DNA from: Rhodobacter capsulatus
GTDB taxonomy: Bacteria > Pseudomonadota > Alphaproteobacteria > Rhodobacterales > Rhodobacteraceae
Direction: 5' to 3'
Length of the DNA stretch: 35,170 nucleotides
Assembly (NCBI RefSeq): GCF_005144475.1
Contig: NZ_SWJZ01000060.1
Coordinates: 1 to 35,170, forward strand
The translations under genes and the position numbers were made by a program. Within the stretch, counting starts at the first letter, position 1, and every line of letters starts with the position of its first letter. Below the pieces are notes generated by a model. The model had not been told where the DNA came from, made no database searches, and worked only from the letters and a program-made list of their open reading frames with translations. Shown in pieces: positions 17,466 through 25,026 of the stretch.

Positions 17466-18077
17466 ATGGCGCAGATTGATTACTTTTTCTCGGTGTTCAG
17501 CCCCTGGACCTATCTGGCGGGGGACCGGCTGGAACGCATTGCCGCAAAACATGGCGCGACGATCAGCTACAAGCCGCTTGACGTGCTCGCGCTGTTCGAC
17601 CGCACCGGCGGCGTGCGGCCCGCAGTGCGGCACCCGTCGCGGATGGCCTACCGCAATCAGGAGCTGGAACGCTGGGCGCAGCATCTGGGGATGGAGATGA
17701 TCCCGCGGCCCACGATCTATCCGCCGAATGCGGCGCCGGGGTCTTATGCGGTGATCGCGGCGCAGGCGGAAGCGACGAAGGGGGGCGGCGGCGATGTCGG
17801 CGCGCTGGTGCGGGCGATCCTGCGGGCCCTTTGGGTCGAGGATCGCAACATCGGCGAAGATGACGTCTTGCGCGAAAAGCTGGCCGAGACCGGCTTTGAT
17901 CCGAACCTTGTGACGACCGGGCTTTTCACCGGCGCGATGGCCTATGAGAAGAACCTGGAAGAGGCCGTCGATCGCGGCGTCTTTGGGGCGCCGTTCTACA
18001 TCGTGCGGGAAACCGACCAGCGCTTCTGGGGCCAGGACCGGCTTGACTTCCTTGACGCGCATCTGGGGACGCTCTGA
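17466..18077 (+). CDS. 2-hydroxychromene-2-carboxylate isomerase-like protein (DsbA/GST-kappa fold)
   Basis: A 203-residue thioredoxin-fold protein of the HCCA isomerase / GST-kappa group. It starts IDYFFSVFSPWTYLAGDRL, where SPWTYLA replaces the CxxC of DsbA; Ser takes the place of the nucleophile, as usual in this group. The C-terminal GVFGAPFYIV...RFWGQDRLDFL is characteristic. HCCA isomerases act in naphthalene breakdown; most chromosomal homologues have unknown glutathione-linked roles. Its TGA shares TGATG with the next gene's ATG, so it forms a coupled pair with an alpha/beta hydrolase. Confidence 0.88.
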   Translation: MAQIDYFFSVFSPWTYLAGDRLERIAAKHGATISYKPLDVLALFDRTGGVRPAVRHPSRMAYRNQELERWAQHLGMEMIPRPTIYPPNAAPGSYAVIAAQAEATKGGGGDVGALVRAILRALWVEDRNIGEDDVLREKLAETGFDPNLVTTGLFTGAMAYEKNLEEAVDRGVFGAPFYIVRETDQRFWGQDRLDFLDAHLGTL

Positions 18078-18889
18078 TGGCCAAGGACATCCGGCAGGGG
18101 CAGGAAATCTTCTGGCAAGGCTTCGGCACCGGGCCGCGGCCGATGCTGGCCATTCATTGCACCTTGGGCACCTCGGGGATCTGGGGGCCGGTGCTGGAAC
18201 CCTTGGGCGAAACGGTCACCGCGACGGGTTTCGATCAGCCGGGGCACGGGCAATCCGCCGACTGGTCGGCCGAGGGGGCGGAGCCGGGCGCGTTCCAGCG
18301 CCTTGTGACGCAGATCGCCGCCAGTTTCATCGACCGGCCGCTCGATCTGGTCGGCCACAGTTTCGGCGCCTCGGTGGCGCTGCGGCTGGCGGTGGCGGCG
18401 CCGGAAGCCATCCGCTCGCTGACACTGATCGAGCCGGTGCTGTTTCGCGCCGTCGAGGGCAGCCCGGATTGGGTCGCCCTGCGCGGCCATCAGGATCATT
18501 TCGAGACGCTGATCGCCGCGGGCGATCACGAGACCGCCGCGCGCGGCTTCATGGGCGCCTGGGGCGCGGGCGTGCCCTGGGAGGATCTGCCCGCGCATCA
18601 CCGCGCCCGCTTTGCGGCGCAGATGCCGATGGTGGGCAATATCTCGGCGGCGAATTTCGCCGATCCGGGGCAGATCTGGCGCCCCGACGGGATCGAGGCG
18701 ATCGACGCGCCGGTGATGATCCTGCATGGCGATCAAAGCCCGGCCATCGTCCGCCCCGTGTGCGAGGCGATTGCGGCGCGGCTGGGCGATGTGGGGGTGG
18801 CCTGCATTCCGGGGGGCGGGCACATGCTGCCGCTGACCCATCCGACGCAGGTGCGCGATCTGATCGCGATGAACCTCGAGCGCAGCTGA
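18077..18889 (+). CDS. alpha/beta-fold hydrolase
   Basis: A 270-residue cytoplasmic hydrolase. It shows FDQPGHGQS, the nucleophile elbow LVGHSFGASVALRLA, the acid region MILHGDQSPAI and the catalytic His in IPGGGHMLPLTHP. The segment HCTLGTSGIW probably forms the oxyanion hole. Substrate unknown; relatives hydrolyse esters, C-C bonds or thioesters. The start codon overlaps the stop of the isomerase-like gene by one base, and the two genes likely act on one pathway. A terminator follows. Confidence 0.87.
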   Translation: MAKDIRQGQEIFWQGFGTGPRPMLAIHCTLGTSGIWGPVLEPLGETVTATGFDQPGHGQSADWSAEGAEPGAFQRLVTQIAASFIDRPLDLVGHSFGASVALRLAVAAPEAIRSLTLIEPVLFRAVEGSPDWVALRGHQDHFETLIAAGDHETAARGFMGAWGAGVPWEDLPAHHRARFAAQMPMVGNISAANFADPGQIWRPDGIEAIDAPVMILHGDQSPAIVRPVCEAIAARLGDVGVACIPGGGHMLPLTHPTQVRDLIAMNLERS

Positions 18890-18895
18890 GGGAAC

Positions 18896-18918
18896 GGGAA
18901 CCGGGCGAACCGGTTCCC
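18896..18918 (+). terminator. terminator hairpin between the hydrolase gene and fumC
   Basis: Stem GGGAACCGG/CCGGTTCCC (9 bp) with a GCGAA loop, followed on the plus strand by GCCTTTTGCC. It starts 7 nt after the hydrolase stop codon. The minus-strand side, for fumC, lacks a T-run. Confidence 0.75.
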
Positions 18919-18928
18919 GCCTTTTGCC

Positions 18929-20335
18929 TCAGCCTTTCGGGCTGATCATGTCTTCGGGGCGCACGACGCGGTCGAAGGTCTCGCCATCGACATAGCCGAG
19001 CGCAATCGCCTCTTCGCGCAGCGTGGTGCCGTTCTTGTGCGCGGTCTTCGCCACCTTGGTCGCGGCGTCATAACCGATGGTCGGCGCCAGCGCCGTCACC
19101 AGCATCAGGCTTTCCTTCATCAGCTTGTCGATCCGCGCCACGTTCGCCTGCGTGCCCACCACCATGTTGTCGGTGAAGGCACTGGCACTGTCGCCCAGAA
19201 GCTGCATCGATTGCAGCACGTTATAGCTCATCATCGGGTTGTAGACGTTGAGCTCGAAATGCCCCTGCGATCCGGCAAAGCCGATGGCGGCATCATTGCC
19301 CATGACATGGGCGCACACCATCGTCAGCGCCTCGGCCTGCGTCGGGTTGACCTTGCCCGGCATGATCGAGCTGCCCGGTTCGTTTTCCGGCAGGATCAGC
19401 TCGCCCAGACCCGAGCGCGGGCCCGACCCCAGCAGACGCATGTCATTGGCGATCTTGAAGAGCGACGCCGCGACGGTCTTCAGCGCGCCCGAGAAGAACA
19501 CCATCGCATCATGGGCGGCCAGCGCCTCGAACTTGTTCGGCGCGGTGACAAAGGGCAGGCCGGTGATCTCGGCGATCTGCGCGGCGATGCGGGTATCCCA
19601 ACCGACGCGGGTGTTCAGCCCGGTGCCGACGGCGGTGCCGCCCTGCGCCAGCTCGTAGATATGCGGCAGGGCGAGCTTCACCCGTTCGATGCCGCGATCG
19701 ACCTGCGTCGCATAGCCCGAGAATTCCTGACCCAGCGTCAGCGGCGTCGCATCCTGCGTGTGGGTGCGGCCGATCTTGATGATATCCTTGAACTCTTCCG
19801 ACTTCGCCCAAAGCGCCTTCGACAGCTTTTCCAGCCCCGGGATCAGCACGTCGCGCGCGTGGCAGGCAATCGCCACATGCATCGCGGTCGGGAAGGTGTC
19901 GTTCGAGCTTTGCCCCATGTTCACATGGTCATTCGGGTGCACGGGCTTTTTCGAGCCCATCACGCCGCCCAGCATCTCGATGGCGCGGTTCGAGATCACC
20001 TCGTTCGCGTTCATGTTCGACTGCGTGCCGGACCCCGTCTGCCAGACCACCAGCGGGAAGTTGTCGTCGAACTTGCCCTCGATCACCTCGGTCGCGGCGG
20101 CGGCGATCGCATCGGCCAGCCCGGGGTCCAGATCGCCCTGCGCCTTGTTCACCAGCGCGGCTGCCTTCTTGATCACGCCCAGCGCGCGGATGATCGGCTT
20201 CGGCTGCCGTTCCCAGCCGATCGGGAAATTCAGGATCGAGCGCTGCGTCTGCGCGCCCCAATATTTGTCGGCGGGAACCTCCAGCGGGCCGAAGCTGTCG
20301 GTTTCGGTGCGGGTCGCAGAATGGGTCGCGGTCAT
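18929..20335 (-). CDS. fumC: class II fumarate hydratase
   Basis: A 468-residue, iron-free fumarase that interconverts fumarate and L-malate in the TCA cycle. Marks include [21 protein letters not shown] at the start (split by the family start [12 protein letters not shown]), [21 protein letters not shown], the [14 protein letters not shown] site, and the superfamily signature [17 protein letters not shown] with the catalytic Ser loop. Length matches E. coli FumC. The ATG at 20335 has GGAGG 6 nt upstream. A strong hairpin lies just upstream, at 20355-20389. Confidence 0.97.
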   Translation of the reverse strand: MTATHSATRTETDSFGPLEVPADKYWGAQTQRSILNFPIGWERQPKPIIRALGVIKKAAALVNKAQGDLDPGLADAIAAAATEVIEGKFDDNFPLVVWQTGSGTQSNMNANEVISNRAIEMLGGVMGSKKPVHPNDHVNMGQSSNDTFPTAMHVAIACHARDVLIPGLEKLSKALWAKSEEFKDIIKIGRTHTQDATPLTLGQEFSGYATQVDRGIERVKLALPHIYELAQGGTAVGTGLNTRVGWDTRIAAQIAEITGLPFVTAPNKFEALAAHDAMVFFSGALKTVAASLFKIANDMRLLGSGPRSGLGELILPENEPGSSIMPGKVNPTQAEALTMVCAHVMGNDAAIGFAGSQGHFELNVYNPMMSYNVLQSMQLLGDSASAFTDNMVVGTQANVARIDKLMKESLMLVTALAPTIGYDAATKVAKTAHKNGTTLREEAIALGYVDGETFDRVVRPEDMISPKG

Positions 20336-20354
20336 CGTGGGCCTCCGTGATGCG

Positions 20355-20389
20355 AAATGTCCCGCGCGTCATAGGACGGCGGGACATTT
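20355..20389. terminator. strong hairpin between the unknown gene and fumC
   Basis: Arms AAATGTCCCGC (20355-20365) and GCGGGACATTT (20379-20389), continued by CGTC/GACG around an ATAG loop with one bulged G: about 15 bp. The plus strand shows TTTTTT at the end; the minus strand, the direction of the neighbouring genes, has only TTTCGC. It ends 20 nt before the fumC start. It may terminate the upstream transcript, or form in the fumC leader, or block antisense RNA. Confidence 0.6.
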
Positions 20390-20420
20390 TTTGCAATCGG
20401 CATGCGGCCGTATACCGCCC

Positions 20421-21008
20421 TCAGGCGTCGACCGACATCCGGTAGACACGGGCATTGCGGCACAGGGGATGATGCGCCAGAAGCTCGGCCAGCGCCGCTT
20501 CGACGATGCGCGGCGACCGGCAGTGGAAGTAAAGCTCGACCGCATTCGGGAAGGTGCCAGTGCCCTGCAGCCGGCCGGCGGAACTGACGCGCTCCTCGAT
20601 CGGGCCCATCAGTGTCGCCGCGACCTGCGCCGCCGTCTGACCCGCGGGCAGGACGGCGGGGTCAAGCTCCATCACCACGACCTCGGTGGTGCCGAAGCGG
20701 CGCAGCTCCTTGCCCTCGGCATCGGTGAACCAAGAGCCCTTCGGCGCGCCAAGGCTGTCGAAATGCGCCACCAGCCGGTCCAGCAGCTTGCCATCCAGCC
20801 CGGTCACGGTGAAAACGACCGTCGAGGCGGTGCCCCGCCCCTCGGCCGTCACGGCGGAGGCGGCCGAGGTGACGTTGCCCAGCCCCTCGGCGGCAAGCCA
20901 TTTCTGCACGGGCGCGTCATAGCGCTGCACGCGATCCTGCGCCAAAAGGCAGGTCGGCAGATGCGCGGTGAGGGTGGTGGTGACTTTCGGCTTGAGGAAG
21001 TTGAACAT
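20421..21008 (-). CDS. unknown protein, co-oriented after sspB
   Basis: A 195-residue protein; I do not recognise a family. It has no signal peptide or membrane span. The sequence looks like two similar alpha/beta units: a strand-helix stretch TVVFTVTGLDGKLLDRLVAHFDSLG in the middle, and AVELYFHCRSPRIVEAALAELLAHHP near the end. The start is probably the ATG at 21008 (a GTG at 21011 is an alternative); the ribosome site is poor. It begins 10 nt after the sspB stop and should be co-transcribed and coupled with it. A role linked to tagged-protein turnover is only a guess from position. Confidence 0.75.
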   Translation of the reverse strand: MFNFLKPKVTTTLTAHLPTCLLAQDRVQRYDAPVQKWLAAEGLGNVTSAASAVTAEGRGTASTVVFTVTGLDGKLLDRLVAHFDSLGAPKGSWFTDAEGKELRRFGTTEVVVMELDPAVLPAGQTAAQVAATLMGPIEERVSSAGRLQGTGTFPNAVELYFHCRSPRIVEAALAELLAHHPLCRNARVYRMSVDA

Positions 21009-21018
21009 CACTCGGGTC

Positions 21019-21477
21019 TCATTTGCGGAATTTGTCGAGACTGACCACTTCGGCTTCGGTCCGGGGTTTTTCCGGTTCGTCGGCGGGTTCGTCCTCGTCT
21101 TCGTCCTCGTCCTCCTCGTCGCTGTCTTGCGATTCGAAGCGCAGGCCGAATTCGACCGAAGGATCGACGAACGTGTGCACGGCGTCGAAGGGGATCACCA
21201 GCGGCTCGGGCTGGTTGCCGAAGTTCAGCGTGATCGAGAAGCCCTCGTCGGTGACGACAAGGTTGTCGAACCAGTGCTGGATCACGATGGTCATTTCTTC
21301 GGGATAGCGGCTTTTCAGCCAGTCCGCCATTTCCACCTGCGGCGCGCGGGTGTCGAAGGTGATGAAGAAATGATGCGCCCCGGGCAGGCCATGCTCGGCC
21401 ACCTCGGTCAGGACGGTCTGGATCAGCCCGCGCATGGCGCGGTGCATGAGCGTGCCGTAGTCGATCGAACGGGTCAT
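21019..21477 (-). CDS. sspB: SspB-type ClpXP adaptor protein (alphaproteobacterial)
   Basis: A 152-residue adaptor that binds ssrA-tagged proteins and delivers them to ClpXP. The globular domain includes MTRSIDYGTLMHRAMRGLI, GAHHFFITFDT, PEEMTIVIQHWFDNL and ITLNFGNQPEPLVIPFDAV with TFVDPSVEFGLRF. Then comes a very acidic flexible linker (DSDEEDEDEDEDE) and the C-terminal ClpX-binding tail VVSLDKFRK. The ATG at 21477 opens the family N-terminus; AAAGGCGG precedes it. It is directly downstream of the tmRNA gene on the same strand, which fits its function. Confidence 0.94.
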   Translation of the reverse strand: MTRSIDYGTLMHRAMRGLIQTVLTEVAEHGLPGAHHFFITFDTRAPQVEMADWLKSRYPEEMTIVIQHWFDNLVVTDEGFSITLNFGNQPEPLVIPFDAVHTFVDPSVEFGLRFESQDSDEEDEDEDEDEPADEPEKPRTEAEVVSLDKFRK

Positions 21478-21609
21478 CTGTCCGCCTTTCCTTTCGCCCC
21501 AGCATAGGGGATTTGGCGTGCAAGAAAAGGGGGCAAGAACAAGCCGCAAGCGCCCGTGCCCGCAAGCGCGGCAGCCCCGGCATCGGACCGGGCGCACAGG
21601 CACAAGGGG

Positions 21610-21920
21610 GGGAAGGTGCAGGTTTCTGTTGCCAGGCACCTGCGAGCCCCGCCTTAAGCGGCTAAGCGTAAGGACTTTAGGTTTCGGTACCCGAGCTGCT
21701 TACGCAGCCAGAGCCACCGGAGCACGGTTGTCGTTGGCAACTGTACATTTGAGCAGATAACGGCTGCGTCCAACCGAGATGCAAGTACCCATTCAACCGT
21801 TCGTCGACCCTAATTCACCCCCGCACTCCTGTTAGCCCAGGAGAAATGGTGGAGGTGGGGGGATTCGCACCCCCGTCCGATCCAGCCTAGTTGGCCCGTC
21901 TACACCCATAGTCCCTTGCG
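21610..21920 (-). ncRNA. ssrA: tmRNA, circularly permuted two-piece form
   Basis: The acceptor piece comes first on the minus strand and ends with CCA at 21847. It has a T-arm with a GGGGG stem, TGCGAAT loop and CCCCC stem, then CACCTCCACCA. A 24-nt spacer (21823-21846), itself a CTCCTG/CAGGAG hairpin, separates it from the coding piece. The coding piece starts GGGGGTGAATTAGGGTCGAC at 21822. The GGGGGTG start pairs with CACCTCC to form the 7-bp acceptor stem. The tag frame at 21738-21700 reads ANDNRAPVALAA and stop. Outer ends are approximate. This form is known for alphaproteobacteria. Confidence 0.95.
21700..21738 (-). other. tmRNA proteolysis-tag reading frame (ANDNRAPVALAA)
   Basis: The resume codon is GCC at 21738-21736 and the stop TAA at 21702-21700. 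The tag ends ALAA, the ClpX-recognised terminus, and starts AND, the SspB/adaptor-contact part. The stop codon sits in the loop of a GCTGC/GCAGC hairpin (21695-21708), the usual helix 5 arrangement. Confidence 0.93.
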
Positions 21921-21930
21921 GAACGATCTC

Positions 21931-21959
21931 AATCTAGGTGTCGCGGGGCGAAAGCGCAA
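21931..21959 (-). promoter_or_regulatory. putative housekeeping promoter of ssrA
   Basis: On the minus strand, TTGCGC (21959-21954) and TAGATT (21936-21931) are 17 nt apart, ending just upstream of the acceptor piece; predicted start near 21924. The match to the sigma-70 consensus is partial (3/6 and 4/6) but spacing and position are ideal. Confidence 0.5.
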
Positions 21960-22161
21960 GACCCCGCGCCGCGCTCGATCCGGCGGGCGCCGTGGCATGG
22001 GCCTTGCGGCGAAGACGCGCAGCCCCGCACGATTGCGCTTGTGCCGCAGCCCCGCCCTGCCTACCTGTAAGGGATCATGCCTGCAGATGCCCCCGTTTCG
22101 CCGCCGATCGCGGCCGCCCTGCCCTTTCCCAGCCGCCTTTCCCTGATGCCCGGGACCACCG

Positions 22162-23442
22162 ATGTTTCTTGAAATCGCCATCGTTCTGCTTTTGACCTTC
22201 GTCAATGGCGTGCTTGCCATGTCGGAACTTGCCATCGTCTCCTCGCGCCCGGCGCGGCTGAAACTGCTCGCCGACCGCGGCAGCCGCGGCGCCCGGATCG
22301 CGATCCGGCTGGGCGAGGAACCGGGGCGGTTCCTGTCCTCGGTGCAGATCGGCATCACCGCGGTGGGCGTGCTCTCGGGCGCGTTTTCCGGCGCGACCCT
22401 GGGCGAGCGGCTCTCGAACTGGCTGGCGCTGCAGGGACTTGCGCCCAGCCTTGCCGACACTTTGGGCGTCGGCGGCGTCGTGGTGGCGATCACCTATGCC
22501 TCGCTCGTCTTTGGCGAGCTGGTGCCGAAACAGATCGCGCTGCGCCGTCCCGAAGCGGTGGCGGTGCGGATCGCGCCGCTGTTGCAGCTGATCGCGGTCG
22601 TCGCGGCGCCGGTGGTCTGGCTGCTCGACATCTCCGGGCGGCTGGTGCTGCTTTTGCTGCGCCAGTCGGGCAGCGCCGAAAGCAACATGACCGACGAAGA
22701 GGTCAAGATGGTGCTGGCCGAGGCGCAGACCGCGGGCGTGATGGAAGAGGCCGAGACCGAGATGATCGCCGGGGTGATGCGGATCGCCGACCGTTCGGCG
22801 CGCGGCGTGATGACGCCGCGCCACGAGGTCGATCTGGTCGACATCACCGACAGCCCCGCCGCGATCGTCAAGCGCTTCCGCGAGACCCGTCATTCCCGGC
22901 TGCCGGTGCGCGACGGCGGTCCCGACGACATCATCGGCGTGCTGTCCTCGCGCGATTTTCTCGATCACCGCCCCCGCGCCGAGACGGCGGATCTGCGCGC
23001 GCTGATCCTGACCGCGCCGGTGGTGCGGGACGGCATGTCGGCGCTGGACGTGGTGGAAACCCTGCGCAGCGCCCCGGCGCATATGGTGCTGGTCTTCGAC
23101 GAATACGGCCATTTCGAGGGCATCGTGACGCCGATGGACCTGCTCGAGGCGATCACCGGCGATTTCCACGACCCGGGCGAGCCCGAGGAGCCGAAGATGG
23201 TCACCCGGGCCGATGGCTCGGTTCTGGTGGCGGGCTGGATGCCGGCCGACGAATTCGCCGATGCCTTCGGCTTCCCGCTGCGCGAGGGGCGCGATTATCA
23301 GACCGTGGCGGGGCTGGTGCTGGACGAGACCGGCCAGCTGCCCGAGGTCGGCGCCGTCTTCACCCTGCACGGGCTGCGCATCGAGGTGGTCGATCTGGAC
23401 GGGCGGCGGATCGACAAGCTGCTGGTCAGCCGCACGCCCTGA
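22162..23442 (+). CDS. CNNM/HlyC-CorC-family membrane protein with CBS domains
   Basis: A 426-residue protein with the order CNNM transmembrane domain (DUF21), CBS pair and CorC_HlyC domain. Hydrophobic segments lie at about 1-20, 65-85, 92-115 and 138-172; VNGVLAMSELAIVSSRPARL and GELVPKQIALRRPE are typical DUF21 stretches. The CBS pair runs about 215-340 (MTPRHEVDLVDI...HSRLPVRDG and VFDEYGHFEGIVTPMDLLEAITGD). The end has GRDYQTVAGLVLDETGQLPEVG. Relatives are Mg2+/Co2+ efflux or homeostasis proteins; 'hemolysin' is a historical name. GGGA 7 nt before the ATG at 22162 supports the start. Confidence 0.92.
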   Translation: MFLEIAIVLLLTFVNGVLAMSELAIVSSRPARLKLLADRGSRGARIAIRLGEEPGRFLSSVQIGITAVGVLSGAFSGATLGERLSNWLALQGLAPSLADTLGVGGVVVAITYASLVFGELVPKQIALRRPEAVAVRIAPLLQLIAVVAAPVVWLLDISGRLVLLLLRQSGSAESNMTDEEVKMVLAEAQTAGVMEEAETEMIAGVMRIADRSARGVMTPRHEVDLVDITDSPAAIVKRFRETRHSRLPVRDGGPDDIIGVLSSRDFLDHRPRAETADLRALILTAPVVRDGMSALDVVETLRSAPAHMVLVFDEYGHFEGIVTPMDLLEAITGDFHDPGEPEEPKMVTRADGSVLVAGWMPADEFADAFGFPLREGRDYQTVAGLVLDETGQLPEVGAVFTLHGLRIEVVDLDGRRIDKLLVSRTP

Positions 23443-23472
23443 GCGCCCTGCCCCGCGCCGCTGCGGCGCTCA
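23440..23472. other. inverted repeat containing both convergent stop codons
   Basis: TGAGCGCC (23440-23447) pairs with GGCGCTCA (23465-23472). The left arm begins with the TGA of the CNNM-type gene; the right arm ends with the TGA (minus strand) of the acyltransferase gene. No T-run follows. Confidence 0.55.
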
Positions 23473-24330
23473 GTGCCGCAGCGCCAGCGTCTCGGCGCGC
23501 AGATCGGCGAGGAACTGGCGCGGATGTTTCAGCGCCTCGGCCATCTCGGCGGCGGTTTTCGGCCGCCCGATCACCGGCGATTGCGGCTTGAACAGCGCAC
23601 GCTTGATTTCATGCAGCAACAGCCCCTGCCGCAGCGTCGCGCCAAGCTTGTTGGCGATCTGATAGGCGCGGGAATTCTTGCCCGGAAAATAGATCGGCAG
23701 CACCGAGGCCCCCGAACGCGCCAGCATCTTCGCGGTGAAAGGGTTCCACTCGCCCTCGATCGCCGGGCCGAAGAAGGTCTTCGAATGCGCCACGGCACCC
23801 GCCGGGAACAGCACGATCACGCCGCCGCGTTTCAGCTGCGCCATGCATTCGGCGCGCATCTTCAGGCTTTCTTCCTGCGCATTCGGCTCATGCGGGAAGG
23901 GCACCGGCAGCATGAACTCCTCGATCTCGGGAATGCCGGTCAGAAGCGAGCGGGTCAGGATCTTGTAATCGGTCCGCACCTGCCCGATCAGCCAGGCCAA
24001 CACCATGCCGTCCACCAGCCCGTGCGGGTGGTTCGCCACCACGACCAGCGGCCCGGTCGCGGGAATGCGGGCGATTTCGGCGGCCGGGGTCCGCACCTCG
24101 ATCCCCATGATCTCCAGCGCCTGCGGCCAGAACGGCTGGCCGACCGGCGCGCCGCGCCGCTCGAACTTGCGGATCAGCTGCAACAGCGTCCATTTCGCCG
24201 TCAGCCATTCGATGGTGCGGATCGTGTTCGCCTTCCACGGGTTGGGGAACGTGCCCGCATAGGAAAGCCGCTTGATGTCATAGGGTTTTTGCTCGACCGG
24301 CGCGCGGTCGCTGGGTTGCCTGTCGGTCAC
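23470..24330 (-). CDS. lysophospholipid/1-acylglycerol-phosphate acyltransferase-like protein
   Basis: A 286-residue PlsC-fold acyltransferase. The block I variant ANHPHGLVDG (residues 99-108) carries the catalytic His and Asp; GGVIVLFPAGAVAHSK is the block III region, and LPIYFPGKNSR is block IV. Proteins with this NHP-x-G-x-x-DG variant are usually annotated as lysophospholipid acyltransferases; the acceptor is unknown. The start is a GTG at 24330 with AAGAAGGGA upstream. It begins 25 nt after the HPr gene with no terminator, so it is probably the last gene of the chvI-to-HPr operon. Confidence 0.85.
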   Translation of the reverse strand: MTDRQPSDRAPVEQKPYDIKRLSYAGTFPNPWKANTIRTIEWLTAKWTLLQLIRKFERRGAPVGQPFWPQALEIMGIEVRTPAAEIARIPATGPLVVVANHPHGLVDGMVLAWLIGQVRTDYKILTRSLLTGIPEIEEFMLPVPFPHEPNAQEESLKMRAECMAQLKRGGVIVLFPAGAVAHSKTFFGPAIEGEWNPFTAKMLARSGASVLPIYFPGKNSRAYQIANKLGATLRQGLLLHEIKRALFKPQSPVIGRPKTAAEMAEALKHPRQFLADLRAETLALRH

Positions 24331-24355
24331 GACAATTCCCTTCTTGCCTTGCGGC

Positions 24356-24628
24356 TCACATCTCTTCGCCGAAGCGGTCGGCGACCAGCGCCGAAAGCGC
24401 CTCCGCCAGCGTCTCGGCCTCAAGGCCGAAGGTCGTGACCTCGATCGTGGTCCCGCGCGAGGCGGCGAGCATCAAAAGCCCCATGATCGAATCGCCCGAG
24501 ACCTTCATCCCGTCCTTTTCGACCTCGGCCCTTGCGTCATGCGCCTCGACCACTTCCACGAACCGCGCCGAGGCCCGCGCATGCAGGCCCTTTTCGTTCA
24601 CGATCTTCAAGACCTTGCTGACACTCAC
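24356..24628 (-). CDS. ptsH: phosphocarrier protein HPr
   Basis: A 90-residue HPr. The phosphoryl-carrying His is His16 in KGLHARASARFVE, and Ser47 in GDSIMGLLML is the site that HprK would phosphorylate. The GTG start at 24628 shares GTGA with the stop of the EIIA gene. With no EIIB/EIIC and no EI in the window, this looks like the regulatory HPr of the alphaproteobacterial PTS. EI (PtsP type) should be elsewhere in the genome. HprK upstream makes Ser47 control likely. Confidence 0.95.
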   Translation of the reverse strand: MSVSKVLKIVNEKGLHARASARFVEVVEAHDARAEVEKDGMKVSGDSIMGLLMLAASRGTTIEVTTFGLEAETLAEALSALVADRFGEEM

Positions 24629-25026
24629 TTGGCCGAGGCTCCGCCCGTCGAATAGCAATTGATATATTTGCGACCGGCATCAAGAGAGGCTTCGACCGCC
24701 GCATGCACGCCCAAAGAGCGCGATTTGGCGAGCTTTATCAGCAAGGGCAGATTGGCACCATAGATGATCTCGCGCCCGCCGGCCTCGCAGGCCATCAGGC
24801 TCAGGTTCGAGGGCGAGCCGCCGAACATGTCGGTGACGACGACAACCCCGGCACCGCTGTCGACCGCATCGGCGGCGGCGCGGATCTCGGCCTGTTTCGC
24901 CGCCCTGTCATGGTCGTCTTCTATGGTGATGGCACGGATGCCTTCCTGAGGGCCGACGACATGTTCGACCGCCGCGAGATATTCCCGCGCCAAACCCCCA
25001 TGTGCCACGATCACGATCCCGATCAC
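24625..25026 (-). CDS. PTS EIIA component, mannose-family
   Basis: A 133-residue EIIA of the Man/fructose-mannitol 'ManX/EIIA-Man' fold. It starts [16 protein letters not shown], with the phosphorylated His at residue 9, and contains [17 protein letters not shown], the family's second signature. It ends with a short [11 protein letters not shown] tail. In rhizobia and relatives this protein has no cognate permease and works in regulation. The start is a GTG at 25026 overlapping the rapZ stop by 4 nt. It receives phosphate from HPr by family knowledge. Confidence 0.93.
   Translation of the reverse strand: MIGIVIVAHGGLAREYLAAVEHVVGPQEGIRAITIEDDHDRAAKQAEIRAAADAVDSGAGVVVVTDMFGGSPSNLSLMACEAGGREIIYGANLPLLIKLAKSRSLGVHAAVEASLDAGRKYINCYSTGGASAK

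Noticed and set aside
21847-21880. tRNA-like T-arm and CCA end, considered as a tRNA gene
   Set aside because: No anticodon arm is present; the acceptor stem pairs with the tmRNA coding piece at 21816-21822, so it is part of ssrA.
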